In this document: positions 42,917 to 51,781 of the stretch, one piece after another | Position numbering within the stretch: position 1 is the first letter of the stretch | Layout: each line of letters opens with the position of its first letter | Source of the DNA: CAYYBE01 sp964470345 | GTDB taxonomy: Bacteria; Babelota; Babeliae; Babelales; Babelaceae | Reading direction: 5' to 3' | Assembly (NCBI GenBank): GCA_964470345.1 | Contig: CAYYBE010000002.1 | Location: 1-64,000, forward strand | Length of the DNA: 64,000 nucleotides | Translations under genes and position numbers: made by a program | The notes under the pieces: model-generated | What the model was told of the DNA's origin: nothing | The model's input: the letters and a program-made list of their open reading frames with translations, nothing else | Databases searched by the model: none

Positions 42917-43594
42917 TTAGTCGATAAACTTCTGGCGACGTTCAACGACACGACCAATAATTCTAAAGTGGTCTTTGCCGCGGATTAACGCAACAGGAGC
43001 TTGGCGATAGTTGACCGATTCCAAGACAATAAAGTCGTCGGTATAGGTCACCTTCATAATCGATTTTAACTTAACATCGTTGCCATATTCGACCGCGGCG
43101 ACATCGCCTGAGCGGGTCCATACTTCTGGAGAAACGACCAATAAGTCACCTTTTTCAAAGGTTGGAGCGAATTGGTTTGTGTTAACCAGGTAGGCAAACA
43201 TCGATGAGTCATTTGAATTTAAGACCGTTACAAACATGTCCTTACAACCACTGGTCACCTGCAAAAGCTGGTTATTATAGGGTGACGGTGCTGATGGAAT
43301 ATCAGCAATTAAGGGGACGATTTGTACACGGAGATCTACATTTGCCGACTCAGGCAAACTGACATTATTTTCAACATTGTCGGTTCGGGGACGACGTTGT
43401 ACAAAAAGGTCTACGGGACAGATTTCAAAAGCTTCAGCAAGCTTTCGCAATGAGTCTTCGTTCCAACGGCGTGTTCCGTTTTTAATGTGCGTAAGGTAAC
43501 TTTCAGACATGCCGGTCTTTTCTGCCAAGACTTTGGTTGTCCAACCTTTTTCTCGGAGAAGTTCTTTTACGCGTAATCCTGTTGGTGACGACAT
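42917..43594 (-). CDS. XRE-family repressor with S24/LexA-like domain
   Basis: 225 residues. An N-terminal Cro/CI helix-turn-helix (about 4-55: LRVKELLREKGWTTKVLAEK, TGMSESYLTHIKNGTRRW) joins a C-terminal S24-type domain. A Ser-Met pair in NDSSMFAYLV and a Lys in VKLKSIMKV stand where the self-cleavage dyad of LexA-like repressors lies; activity is inferred only. The ATG at 43594 is chosen for AAAGGAA at six bases; the longer frame has no ribosome site. The gene is divergent from rnhB, and a 28-bp dyad lies just upstream, a plausible operator for itself and perhaps rnhB. Confidence 0.85.
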   Translation of the reverse strand: MSSPTGLRVKELLREKGWTTKVLAEKTGMSESYLTHIKNGTRRWNEDSLRKLAEAFEICPVDLFVQRRPRTDNVENNVSLPESANVDLRVQIVPLIADIPSAPSPYNNQLLQVTSGCKDMFVTVLNSNDSSMFAYLVNTNQFAPTFEKGDLLVVSPEVWTRSGDVAAVEYGNDVKLKSIMKVTYTDDFIVLESVNYRQAPVALIRGKDHFRIIGRVVERRQKFID

Positions 43595-43611
43595 GTGTAT
43601 TCCTTTCATTC

Positions 43612-43639
43612 GGGTCCGTGACCTGTGGGTCGGTGACCC
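43612..43639. promoter_or_regulatory. 28-bp nested dyad, candidate operator
   Basis: GGGTC-cgt-GACC-tgtg-GGTC-ggt-GACCC is symmetric in its outer and inner arms. It lies between the XRE/S24 start and a perfect TATAAT (43663-43668) that faces rnhB with no good -35. It may be the repressor's own operator, or fold as an RNA hairpin in its leader. Confidence 0.5.
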
Positions 43640-43777
43640 TGGTTTGATCGTACTGCTTTTTCTATAATCTATGCTTCAGCATCAAGGCACCATACCTAAA
43701 TAATGCAAGCTTATGTAACCTTTGATATAGTTAAGTGTACACCTGCAACAATTCTTGTCAAATGGAAAACATTGGCT

Positions 43778-44578
43778 ATGAAAACAATTAAGATCTCTGC
43801 CTCTTTCCCCCCGCAGTATTTTGACAAAAAAGCTGCCGCCGACAGCGTGCTCATCTGCGGAATCGATGAAGTTGGTCGGGGCTGTCTTGCCGGACCGGTT
43901 GTTGTTGCTGCGGCCATGCTCAAGCCGTCTGTCCTCATAGAAACTCCCATGCCATTCATTACTGACTCAAAAAAGATGTCTTCCGCCCAGCGGCAGGTGG
44001 CGTATACCTGGTTACTAGAAAACAGTTGGTACGCCCTGGCAAGCATTTCCCACCGGGAAATCGACGAAGAAAACATCTACCAAGCGACCCTTTTGGCTAT
44101 GCAACGCGCCGTTGCCCAGTTAATGGCTTCAACTACCCAGCGCCCTGCTGCTATTTTCGTTGATGCCATGCCCAGTCTTTGTCTTCCCGAAGCCTGCCTC
44201 TCTGAAGCCAAACTTACGGACACCACGGTCGAACTTACTCCTGACGACCCCTTCACCAACCCCTGGGGAAAAGTCATCTCTTTTTGCCATGGGGAAGAGC
44301 AGTGTCTGGCTATTGCTGCCGCTTCAGTGATTGCAAAAGTCACACGGGACAGAACCATGGAACAGCTCGAATCGGTATTTCCAGGGTACGGGCTCGCTGC
44401 ACATAAGGGGTACGCCACCCCTGTCCATAAAAATGCTTTACAGGCAAAGGGACTCAGCCTCATCCACCGGGCAAGCTTCTGCAGTTTTCTTGACCAGACC
44501 CCCGACACTCCCCTGCAAATTGATCTTTTCCCCGCTGCCCATAAGCATACCCCACCCCCTTTTGAAGAAATTTCATAA
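43778..44578 (+). CDS. rnhB: Ribonuclease HII
   Basis: 266 residues from the chosen ATG. RNase HII cuts RNA in RNA-DNA hybrids and single ribonucleotides in DNA. The active-site Asp and Glu lie in CGIDEVGRGCLAGPVVVAA; further acidic residues lie in IFVDAMPS and in ASVIAKVTRDRTMEQL. GYGLAAHKGYAT is also typical. The frame extends 25 codons further upstream, but family members start shortly before GIDEVGRG, so the internal ATG is preferred; its ribosome site is weak. The C-terminus has a short extra tail ending PPPFEEIS. A fragment like its 3' end reappears at 46184-46221. Confidence 0.92.
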   Translation: MKTIKISASFPPQYFDKKAAADSVLICGIDEVGRGCLAGPVVVAAAMLKPSVLIETPMPFITDSKKMSSAQRQVAYTWLLENSWYALASISHREIDEENIYQATLLAMQRAVAQLMASTTQRPAAIFVDAMPSLCLPEACLSEAKLTDTTVELTPDDPFTNPWGKVISFCHGEEQCLAIAAASVIAKVTRDRTMEQLESVFPGYGLAAHKGYATPVHKNALQAKGLSLIHRASFCSFLDQTPDTPLQIDLFPAAHKHTPPPFEEIS

Positions 44579-44592
44579 CAAGGTAAAATTAA
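44555..44592 (+). repeat. Duplicated flank, copy 1 (end of rnhB)
   Basis: CCCCCTTTTGAAGAA (44555-44569) followed by a similar AAGGTAAAATTAA. The same 15-mer and a similar continuation (CAGGTAGGCTTAA) precede the next gene at 46184-46221. Both copies stand just before an AAA-type gene. Confidence 0.5.
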
Positions 44593-44643
44593 AAATATAA
44601 CCTGAAAAACAAACACCCCCGGCAAGACGAGAGGTTTTACAAA

Positions 44644-46152
44644 ATGAAACAATATTTACAGACACTCGTATTCACAATGTTCTTAACCGCTTCTTTTACT
44701 TCGCTCAACGGTTCTGCAAAAACATTACTCGCTCAGCAACGCAACTCAATTATCTCCTCAATGACAACCTATGCCTGGCAAGGGTTTTGCACTCCCTTCA
44801 ACTTGTTCTGGGGAGTCAAAGGACCAAGCACACTAGGACTCGTAAAGACAGGTGCTTCAGTCGCAATCATTGCCGCGCTCCTCAAAGTACGGTCACATTG
44901 CAAAGAAAAAGCTCTCTCGCAACGTTTTAAAGAAAATAATCCGAACGCAACCTGGTTCATAGAGAAGCTTGCGGTACCCCTTATCGACACGTCATTCTTT
45001 ACTGCCGGCGTTCTCGGAATCTCAAAAATATTCGCACTCACCGGCCTTACTAATGGAACACGCCAAATAACCAATGCGCTTCTCATAGGTCTTGCAAAAT
45101 TTATCGTTGAACTTTATTTCAATAATAGTTCGATGTGGAATTCAATCAATTGCCAGCCAACGTACCCAACAACTACGTTTGCAGATTTAGCCGGATTTGA
45201 ACGCCTCACACGCTGTGACCGAATTTCCATGCTGGACAATGCTCCCCAGAAACCAATATCCCCACTTGAAATACTAGCGCGATCTGTCGTCAAAGACGTC
45301 AAGCAATCCAACAATCATTACAGAACGCTCCTTCTTTTTGGAGCGCCCGGTACAGGGAAAACCGCATTTGCCAAAGCTCTTGCAGGAACAACACATATTC
45401 CCCTACTTTCTCTTTCAATCGCGGATATCAAAAAAGAAGGGTATGGCAAAACCGAAGGTAATCTCGAACTTATGTTTATGCGAGCCGAAGCTGCCGCCTT
45501 ACAAAATAGTCAGAGGAACGAACCAAAGAGATGTATTCTCCTGCTCGACGAACTTGAAATGTTCGGAGAAAGTCGTGCACTTACAACCAGCCAAAAAACT
45601 GACGTCAAATTGACCGCCCAGCTTATGCTTCTCCTCCAGCTCTTAGAGGTCTACTACCCACACGTTATCGTCATCGGCTGTACAAATCATATTGAGCAGA
45701 TAGATGAGGCAATTAAAAGCCGATTCAACCTGTTTGGTTCTATGGAATTTGTTGAACTTCCAAGCGAAGAAAAACGAACTAAAGTCATTGAACAATTGCT
45801 GAGAAAACACGGTTTCCAAGAAGCACAATCTTTATCCTGCAGTTCCGAAGATACAAAAAGTACTGCCGCAGCCTTTGCTCAGGCAACAACAGGACGCGAT
45901 ATTCGATTTATTGCTGGTGTCATCTCTGCAGCGGCCTATCAAGCACAAAGTAACAGTGAACCTTTTACTGAAGAAATCCTTAACCATGAGTTTAAACACC
46001 GCCTTGAAATCTTACATCTTGAGCAACAGGCAAAAGAGCAAAATTTTATGCATCAGCTGCCACCATTGACAATGACATTACCAACAGGCATGACGTCATC
46101 CTCTTCAACATCGTCATCGTCAATACTAGCATCGGTGCTGCGCTCTATCTAA
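44644..46152 (+). CDS. AAA+ ATPase with signal peptide and membrane segments
   Basis: 502 residues. A signal peptide (1-24) and two or three hydrophobic segments (about 65-160) place it at the envelope. The AAA+ core has Walker A FGAPGTGKTAFAKA (~233), Walker B CILLLDELEMFGE (~298), sensor-1 Asn in VIVIGCTNHIEQ (~341) and an Arg finger in AIKSRF (~360). This resembles FtsH/spastin-type ATPases, but there is no FtsH zinc protease HEXXH and no peptidase domain. The C-terminus is Ser-rich. Orientation is uncertain: if the core faced the periplasm it would lack ATP, so a cytoplasmic core with a membrane anchor is more likely. It is followed by a larger related-looking gene. Confidence 0.85.
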   Translation: MKQYLQTLVFTMFLTASFTSLNGSAKTLLAQQRNSIISSMTTYAWQGFCTPFNLFWGVKGPSTLGLVKTGASVAIIAALLKVRSHCKEKALSQRFKENNPNATWFIEKLAVPLIDTSFFTAGVLGISKIFALTGLTNGTRQITNALLIGLAKFIVELYFNNSSMWNSINCQPTYPTTTFADLAGFERLTRCDRISMLDNAPQKPISPLEILARSVVKDVKQSNNHYRTLLLFGAPGTGKTAFAKALAGTTHIPLLSLSIADIKKEGYGKTEGNLELMFMRAEAAALQNSQRNEPKRCILLLDELEMFGESRALTTSQKTDVKLTAQLMLLLQLLEVYYPHVIVIGCTNHIEQIDEAIKSRFNLFGSMEFVELPSEEKRTKVIEQLLRKHGFQEAQSLSCSSEDTKSTAAAFAQATTGRDIRFIAGVISAAAYQAQSNSEPFTEEILNHEFKHRLEILHLEQQAKEQNFMHQLPPLTMTLPTGMTSSSSTSSSSILASVLRSI

Positions 46153-46183
46153 CAGAAGAAAAATTGATAAAGGGTCTGCCCTA

Positions 46184-46221
46184 CCCCCTTTTGAAGAATC
46201 TCCAGAATCAGGTAGGCTTAA
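46184..46221 (+). repeat. Duplicated flank, copy 2
   Basis: CCCCCTTTTGAAGAA (46184-46198) and GGTAGGCTTAA copy the sequence at the end of rnhB (44555-44592). Its position just before the second AAA-like gene suggests that gene and upstream flank were duplicated together. Confidence 0.5.
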
Positions 46222-46284
46222 GGCATACTCAATTAAGAAATTTTACTCTGTACGCTTATAATTTAGTGTGAAAGGTTTTCCAGC

Positions 46285-49146
46285 ATGAAACGTCACTCAT
46301 CAATATTCCGGACCACAATCTTGGCAATTACTGCTTCCCTTTGTTTTACCCAAGCCCCACTGAAGGCAGAGGGGTTAATCTGGGATTTGCTTGATTGGGC
46401 CAAAGTAAATGTAAATGCCGCATGGAACAATACCGAAAATCCAGATAGCTTTTCTGGGGTAGGCAAAACAGCCCTTTTACTCACATCTCTCGGGACGCTC
46501 TATTATTATTCCAGTAACTATGCGAAAAACCACAAAGAAGATCCCAACCTGAAAAACAACCACCCTTACTTATATCGCGGCACCCAAATACTGCCACTAG
46601 CAACGCAATTGACACTTTTAAGTTGCATTGGCTGGGGCTATTACAATATTGCAAGCAATTCCAATTATATGCCCTGGGAATTTTTGGGTGGGACTTCAAT
46701 GATACTTGGGGGTCTTCTATGGAAAATCTGCCAAAATATTTTTGAACAATTAATAACCAAAGAGCATCCATACGCTACGCTGAACGAAAAGCTCCAAAAT
46801 GCAGTTCCACCAAGTCAGCTTCCTGTAATCGCTAGCATCCAACCTGAAATCGAGAAGCTTAAATCTATAGAAAGTTCACCAGACGCAGCACAATCTACTT
46901 TGATCAGCGCAAAACCAGAAACAGGTAACTTCTTACTGCAGTCTGTTGCAAAAGCTTTTTATAGCAACGCACGATTGAGTAATGGCTATGCTTTCGAATT
47001 CATTGACGTTAGAGATTACTTCCAAACAACAGCTCTCGTTGAACAAGCGAAATATGAACACCCATTTGAAAACAAAACAGTCTATGGCACCGCTCACACA
47101 TTTCACCAATTCAACAGATCAAATTCACAAAGTTTCGCGCCCAAAAAGCTCGATACAGAAAAACTATTATCTGATCTGACAAGCAAAATGGAGAAGCTCG
47201 AACAGCTCAGCAGCCAAAGTAAAAGCGGAGGACACTATTTCCTCTTCTTACATAGAATTGACCTTCTTGTTGATAACGCCGAATGCACATCAACAAATGC
47301 AAGTGAGCAACAAACGATTCTAGCAATGCTCAAGCAGTACATGCAAAATAAATCTTGCACCGTCATTGCAACAAGTGCATCTGAAAACGAAAAAATAAGT
47401 AATTTAAAGGAAATGTTTACTGCCCACATCAACCTCATCGGCAGCGCTGTTGATTCAGACGCTCGCGAGAGCGAGTATGAACCTATGACTCCGGGAGTAC
47501 GCCGCGCGCTCATTAAACTACTGATGCCTGCCAATACAGCTGAGGCTGACATCGAATCTCTCGTAAAAACAACCCGCACTCTATCGCTCAATGACCTCAT
47601 AGCAACAGCGCAAGGACGCAGAACTCTTGAGTTGAACAAACCTCTCAATCACTCAAAGCCGCAAAATAAGCTCGAACGAGATTACCGTTATTTCACTAAA
47701 AAAGATGAAAGCTTAGCCATACACGATGCTTACACAAAAGCACAAGTTGCCAAACGAAGAGATGCAGCTATCGCTGATGGCTCCTTTGTGGCAGAACTAC
47801 CGGCGCCAAACACAAAGACTAAAAAAACAACGACTCAAGAGCAAGAGTGTGCAAAATTAGAACGAGAAATCAAATCCGCAGAAAATGAGCTGCTCTATTT
47901 AAAAACAATAGACAATGTAAACAAAGGGCAAACAGATTCAATTTCACAGGATTTTGAACATTCAATCAAAGTAAATCGCGAACGAATCGCTTATCTTGAA
48001 AATGAACTGAAGCAAAAGCAAGAGACGCTTAAAAAACTATCCGCTGAAAATCAAACAACTATAATCAATGCAGCAAAAAAAGATGCTGAAGACATTAGAA
48101 CGCCGGAGCAACTTCAAAATGATCTTAAAACGCGACACGCCCAATATCTTGCAAATTTAAGATCCCAACGAGAGGTCGCTATGCGAACAGAATCTCAACG
48201 TAGCTTAGAGCCTTCGGCCATCTCCAGGAAAAAGAGAAATACAGAGTTAGATGGACGGCTTAAAGAAGCAGAGAACCATCTTAGTGACCTATTGCAAGAC
48301 CTAAAACATCTGGCCGAAGAAAAAGAAAAATTGCTCAAAGCAAACCCCCAAAACACTGCCCTATTCGATGACTATGAAGATAAAAAACAAAAATTCATTG
48401 ATGCACATGAAAAGAAATATGGCATTTTTACGCAGGAACAAATAAATATCATTAAAAAAACTGTGCCAAATCTCGCACGCAACAAAGCTATTCCTGCCCA
48501 ACAATGTCAGGAGGGTTTGTGCCTTTTCAACAGCAGAGTCGCAGCTGACAAAAAACAAGCAGCTAATCTTTTCAAACTTGCTGCCGCTGCAGGTAATGCG
48601 AGAGCCCAATGTAATCTCGGTTACTGCTACCAAGTCGGAGAGGGCGTTGAAGCCAACGAAAAGAAAGCCGCTGGGCTTTATCAAGATGCTGCTGACCAAG
48701 GTTGGGCTCTCGGCCAATGTAATCTTGGCTATTGCTACCACACGGGTAAAGGCGTTGCTCTTAACAAGAAGCGAGCAGTTGAACTTTACCAACTTGCCGC
48801 TAACCAAGAGTTGCCCCTTGCTCAATACAACCTCGCTCTTTGTTATATGAATGGAGAAGGAATTGATAAAGACATAAATCAGACAATTAAATACCTTGAA
48901 CTTGCGGCGAAACAAGACTTTGCTTTAGCAAAGAACGCTCTCCTGATGATTCCTCGCAACCGCAATGCCATGGGTCCTGTGGACCGTGGAAGCTCTGCGG
49001 GCGTAAGTACCCCAAGCTCATCTTCTACCAGTTCGTCATCAAGCAGTGCATTTACAAATAATTCACTTGCATCTTTCTCGAGCTCAAGTAGTTCAAGTTC
49101 GGCAACTTCACAAATAGCTCAAGTAACCGCAAGTACAAGACAATAG
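46285..49146 (+). CDS. Large envelope protein: degenerate AAA core, coiled coil, Sel1 repeats
   Basis: 953 residues. A signal peptide (1-28) and hydrophobic segments (about 50-160) mirror the upstream AAA protein. Around residue 207, AKPETGNFLLQSVAKAF aligns with Walker A but lacks the Gly, Lys and Thr needed for ATP; near 317, HYFLFLHRIDLLVDN stands in place of Walker B. This looks like a dead ATPase. A long charged coiled coil (~517-710) leads to three clear Sel1-like repeats and a partial fourth (~732-885: AQCNLGYCYQVGEGV, GQCNLGYCYHTGKGV, AQYNLALCYMNGEGI), which usually bind proteins. The tail is Ser-rich. It may be a scaffold for the upstream ATPase (inference). The -10 element TATAAT lies at about 46255. 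Confidence 0.8.
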   Translation: MKRHSSIFRTTILAITASLCFTQAPLKAEGLIWDLLDWAKVNVNAAWNNTENPDSFSGVGKTALLLTSLGTLYYYSSNYAKNHKEDPNLKNNHPYLYRGTQILPLATQLTLLSCIGWGYYNIASNSNYMPWEFLGGTSMILGGLLWKICQNIFEQLITKEHPYATLNEKLQNAVPPSQLPVIASIQPEIEKLKSIESSPDAAQSTLISAKPETGNFLLQSVAKAFYSNARLSNGYAFEFIDVRDYFQTTALVEQAKYEHPFENKTVYGTAHTFHQFNRSNSQSFAPKKLDTEKLLSDLTSKMEKLEQLSSQSKSGGHYFLFLHRIDLLVDNAECTSTNASEQQTILAMLKQYMQNKSCTVIATSASENEKISNLKEMFTAHINLIGSAVDSDARESEYEPMTPGVRRALIKLLMPANTAEADIESLVKTTRTLSLNDLIATAQGRRTLELNKPLNHSKPQNKLERDYRYFTKKDESLAIHDAYTKAQVAKRRDAAIADGSFVAELPAPNTKTKKTTTQEQECAKLEREIKSAENELLYLKTIDNVNKGQTDSISQDFEHSIKVNRERIAYLENELKQKQETLKKLSAENQTTIINAAKKDAEDIRTPEQLQNDLKTRHAQYLANLRSQREVAMRTESQRSLEPSAISRKKRNTELDGRLKEAENHLSDLLQDLKHLAEEKEKLLKANPQNTALFDDYEDKKQKFIDAHEKKYGIFTQEQINIIKKTVPNLARNKAIPAQQCQEGLCLFNSRVAADKKQAANLFKLAAAAGNARAQCNLGYCYQVGEGVEANEKKAAGLYQDAADQGWALGQCNLGYCYHTGKGVALNKKRAVELYQLAANQELPLAQYNLALCYMNGEGIDKDINQTIKYLELAAKQDFALAKNALLMIPRNRNAMGPVDRGSSAGVSTPSSSSTSSSSSSAFTNNSLASFSSSSSSSSATSQIAQVTASTRQ

Positions 49147-49166
49147 CTCACGCTTATAATCTTACT

Positions 49167-49204
49167 ATGAAAGCGGGCGCGAAATGCGCCCGCTTTCATT
49201 TCGT
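49167..49204 (+). terminator. Strong hairpin terminator after the Sel1-repeat gene
   Basis: 14-bp perfect stem ATGAAAGCGGGCGC/GCGCCCGCTTTCAT with a 5-base loop, followed by TTCG. The T-run is weak, but the stem is very stable. The rest of the gap up to dps holds no gene. Confidence 0.6.
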
Positions 49205-49338
49205 ACATACAACAATTCTTAGATTAACGATTGCGCTTCTTCTTGCCGTTATTTTTATGGTTTTGTATAAAAATCGATAATAAAACCCATACTCTCTGTA
49301 AAAAAACCTGCATTTTAAGCCCAGTCAAAAGCAAAGGC

Positions 49339-49812
49339 TTACTTCTTTACCCCAAATGCACGTAACATCCAGGCCATCTTTTCATGCTTTTCCATTAAAT
49401 CGGTCAAGAAATTCGCCGTTCCTTCATCACCTTCTTGGGAAGCAGTTTTAATATCGCTGCGCAGGGTGCGAATAATTGCTTCATGGTCAGCTAACAACCA
49501 AGCGCACATACCAAGATCATCAGGATTTGTGCCTGGTTGTTCTTGAAGACGTGTGCTTTTTGAAAATTCACTTAACGTACCAAGCGCCATTACATCAAGC
49601 GCGCGGGCTCGTTCAGCAACATCATCGCAGATCGTAAAAAGTGATTCATATTGCTCTTTAAAAAATGCATGCATTGCGCCAAAATGCTTTCCTTCAACAT
49701 TCCAATGACATTTGAGTGTTTTGGTATACAACACAAATTCATCGGCCAAAAGTGTATGCAAGCGTTGGGCAACTGCAAGTCGTGCTTTTTCTTCTATTCC
49801 TGTATTAATCAT
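49339..49812 (-). CDS. dps: Dps-family ferritin-like protein
   Basis: 157 residues. Dps forms a 12-mer that stores iron and protects DNA by oxidising Fe(II) with peroxide. The two-subunit ferroxidase site is recognisable: His in KCHWNVEG on one side, and AMH...CDDVAER on the other, matching E. coli H51, H63, D78 and E82. At the D67 position this protein has Lys (MHAFFKEQ) where Asp or Glu is usual, which may weaken ferroxidase activity. GGAGGT precedes the ATG by five bases. No Lys-rich N-terminal DNA-binding tail is visible. Confidence 0.93.
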   Translation of the reverse strand: MINTGIEEKARLAVAQRLHTLLADEFVLYTKTLKCHWNVEGKHFGAMHAFFKEQYESLFTICDDVAERARALDVMALGTLSEFSKSTRLQEQPGTNPDDLGMCAWLLADHEAIIRTLRSDIKTASQEGDEGTANFLTDLMEKHEKMAWMLRAFGVKK

Positions 49813-50163
49813 CGTAAACCTCCGTTATAAGACTACACAATGATACCCACGCGCATCATGCGTAGAGCCAATGACGCACACGAATACCTTTCTTCTCTTA
49901 TTGTTATACCATTCTCTCCCCAGTATACGCCAGAAAAAAGAGGATTATTTAATAAAACTCTTGCGTTCAGATGCATAGAAATATTATCGATGTATGTAAG
50001 TATATTTTTTCCTTACAGCAATTTCATGCAATGCCATACGCGCAGCGTAATAAGGAGGAAGAGAAGAACAAAACAACAAAACTCTTGCGTTTACTTATGC
50101 GACTCACTATACATAAATCTAGGTATCAGTTTCACTTTTTTCCTTATTTTAAGGGAGGTTTTT
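49813..50163. other. 351-bp gap between dps and the outer-membrane protein gene
   Basis: No gene is supported. It holds the promoters and leader of the outer-membrane protein. AAAACTCTTGCGTT occurs twice (49955-49968 and 50079-50092), so two tandem promoters are possible. The upstream extension of the reading frame lacks a signal peptide and is rejected as coding. Confidence 0.7.
50085..50113 (+). promoter_or_regulatory. Promoter of the first outer-membrane protein operon
   Basis: -35 TTGCGT (50085-50090), 17-bp spacer, -10 TATACA (50108-50113), about 50 bp before the ATG. The leader ends in the strong ribosome site AGGGAGG. Confidence 0.6.
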
Positions 50164-51750
50164 ATGAAGAAATTATGCGCCGGTCTGGTACTGGCATGCA
50201 TAGGCAGTGGTCTCCTTGCCAATGATTCGGCAGGCAAGATCACCAGCCATACATTCTTTTCTGCTCGTCCACACTTCCAGTCAGCCTCACCAGAAAAAGA
50301 AATGTTTTTCCGCTCAGATCGGCTCACCGCTTGTGAAGACGGCTGGGGAACTGCTATTCAAGTAGTTGGATTTGGTGGAAAATCAACAGAAAGTTGTGAT
50401 CTAGCTCGCTTCTTTATGCCCTTTGGCAAAACTGAATTAATCGTTGCAGAAGGCAAAGTAGCAGACGAAGCAACGCTACAAGGCGATCTTGATCGCTCAA
50501 AAAATGTTGAAGCACGCCACTTCAATATTCAATCAGACAGCAGCATTAACGGTTTTAGAAGCAAGATCAAATTTGCTCCTGAACAAAAGTTTGTTGGTGT
50601 CGGCGTAGACATTCGCCAAATTTTAATGCGTTGCGACGACAACAATCCACTATTGTGGCTTGAAGTTTCGTTCCCTGTTGAACAAATTAAAAACAAGATG
50701 CATCTTTCTGAAAAAATCGATCCACAATTCCAGGCTTTAGATATTGCTATGAGTACAGCAACAGGGCTTGATGATGCTCCACAAGTTCCTAATATGATTG
50801 CAGCATTTAAGCAATCAAATTGGAACTACGGCAAAATCGACAACAAGCGTTGCCACTCAGACTGGAAAGTTGCTGACGTTGAAGCAAAATTAAACTGGAC
50901 GAACTACCGCAGCGACTGTTGCAAGTTTGAAAGCTATGTTGGTTTTGTAGCACCAACCGGTACTAAAATTGACAGAAAACATGCCGCCTATGTCTTTACG
51001 CCCGTCATCGGTAACAACCACCACTGGGGAGTAATGCTTGGTAGCCATATGAAATTTGATCTGTGGCAACATCACAACCACCACCTTGCCGTTGTCTATG
51101 ACATGGATGCACGTTACCTGTGTGAAAACTACCAAGTACGTTCATTTGACTTAAAAGATAAACAATGGTCACGCTACATGTCTGTATACACCCCAGAATC
51201 ACAAGACGAAACCGCATTTGTTACGGATAACCCTAACTCAGGAACTTCCGGTATCAACGTCTTTACGAAATGCCTCAAGGTCAAGCCTTACTATAGCGCA
51301 ACATTTAATACAGCCTTGACGTACAAGTATTGCAACTTTATCGGAGAACTCGGTTATAACTTCTATGTCCGTCACCAAGAAAAAGTAACCTTAAAACATG
51401 GTGCATGGAAAGAATCGGTCGCTCTCAGAGCTCTGCAAGGCGGTGGGCACACTTCACTTGCTCGCACAATCAATAAGAACTTCCAAGGTTCCGACGTCAG
51501 CTTTGCCGCCAACCCTGCTACCGGGGAAAACGGCTTCCAAGCAACAACCATTAAGTATCAAGACCTTGATCTCAACTCAGCCGCTCACCCAGCCGTCTTT
51601 TCAAATATCATCTATGGTGGCCTTGGCTATGAATGGCATGTTTGTGATGTACCTATGTTTGCTGGTCTTGGTGGTTCTTACGAGTTTAGCTCAATTAATA
51701 CCGCCATTAACCATTGGGCAGTATGGGGCAAAGTTGGAATCTCTCTATAA
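50164..51750 (+). CDS. Outer-membrane beta-barrel-like protein, paralogue 1
   Basis: 528 residues. The ATG at 50164 is chosen because AAGGGAGG stands at ideal spacing and a clean signal peptide follows (MKKLCAGLVLACIGSGLLA). The mature part alternates hydrophobic and polar residues and is rich in aromatic strand ends. It shares blocks with the 568-residue gene at 55492-57198: (V/I)EAR(H/N)FNI, FPVE(Q/H)IK, F(K/R)Q, GKIDN, P(V)(I/V)GNNHHWG, YQVRSFDLK and DLDLNSAAHP. The two form a lineage-specific family. It heads an operon with two small secreted proteins and a terminator. Location is inferred; ligand or pore role is unknown. Confidence 0.85.
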   Translation: MKKLCAGLVLACIGSGLLANDSAGKITSHTFFSARPHFQSASPEKEMFFRSDRLTACEDGWGTAIQVVGFGGKSTESCDLARFFMPFGKTELIVAEGKVADEATLQGDLDRSKNVEARHFNIQSDSSINGFRSKIKFAPEQKFVGVGVDIRQILMRCDDNNPLLWLEVSFPVEQIKNKMHLSEKIDPQFQALDIAMSTATGLDDAPQVPNMIAAFKQSNWNYGKIDNKRCHSDWKVADVEAKLNWTNYRSDCCKFESYVGFVAPTGTKIDRKHAAYVFTPVIGNNHHWGVMLGSHMKFDLWQHHNHHLAVVYDMDARYLCENYQVRSFDLKDKQWSRYMSVYTPESQDETAFVTDNPNSGTSGINVFTKCLKVKPYYSATFNTALTYKYCNFIGELGYNFYVRHQEKVTLKHGAWKESVALRALQGGGHTSLARTINKNFQGSDVSFAANPATGENGFQATTIKYQDLDLNSAAHPAVFSNIIYGGLGYEWHVCDVPMFAGLGGSYEFSSINTAINHWAVWGKVGISL

Positions 51751-51781
51751 TTTAATATAAGAAATTAAGGAGTAAAAACTC

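Noticed and set aside
44077..44652. Minus-strand 191-codon ORF opposite rnhB
   Set aside because: It is antisense to the conserved RNase HII frame, and no family pattern is seen.
48361..48915. Minus-strand 184-codon ORF opposite the Sel1 repeats
   Set aside because: It is antisense to clear Sel1 repeats; its hydrophobic look comes from the complement of charged codons.
49840..50163. In-frame 108-codon extension before the first outer-membrane protein
   Set aside because: A strong ribosome site and a clean signal peptide mark the ATG at 50164. The extension covers a promoter-like region and would bury the signal peptide.
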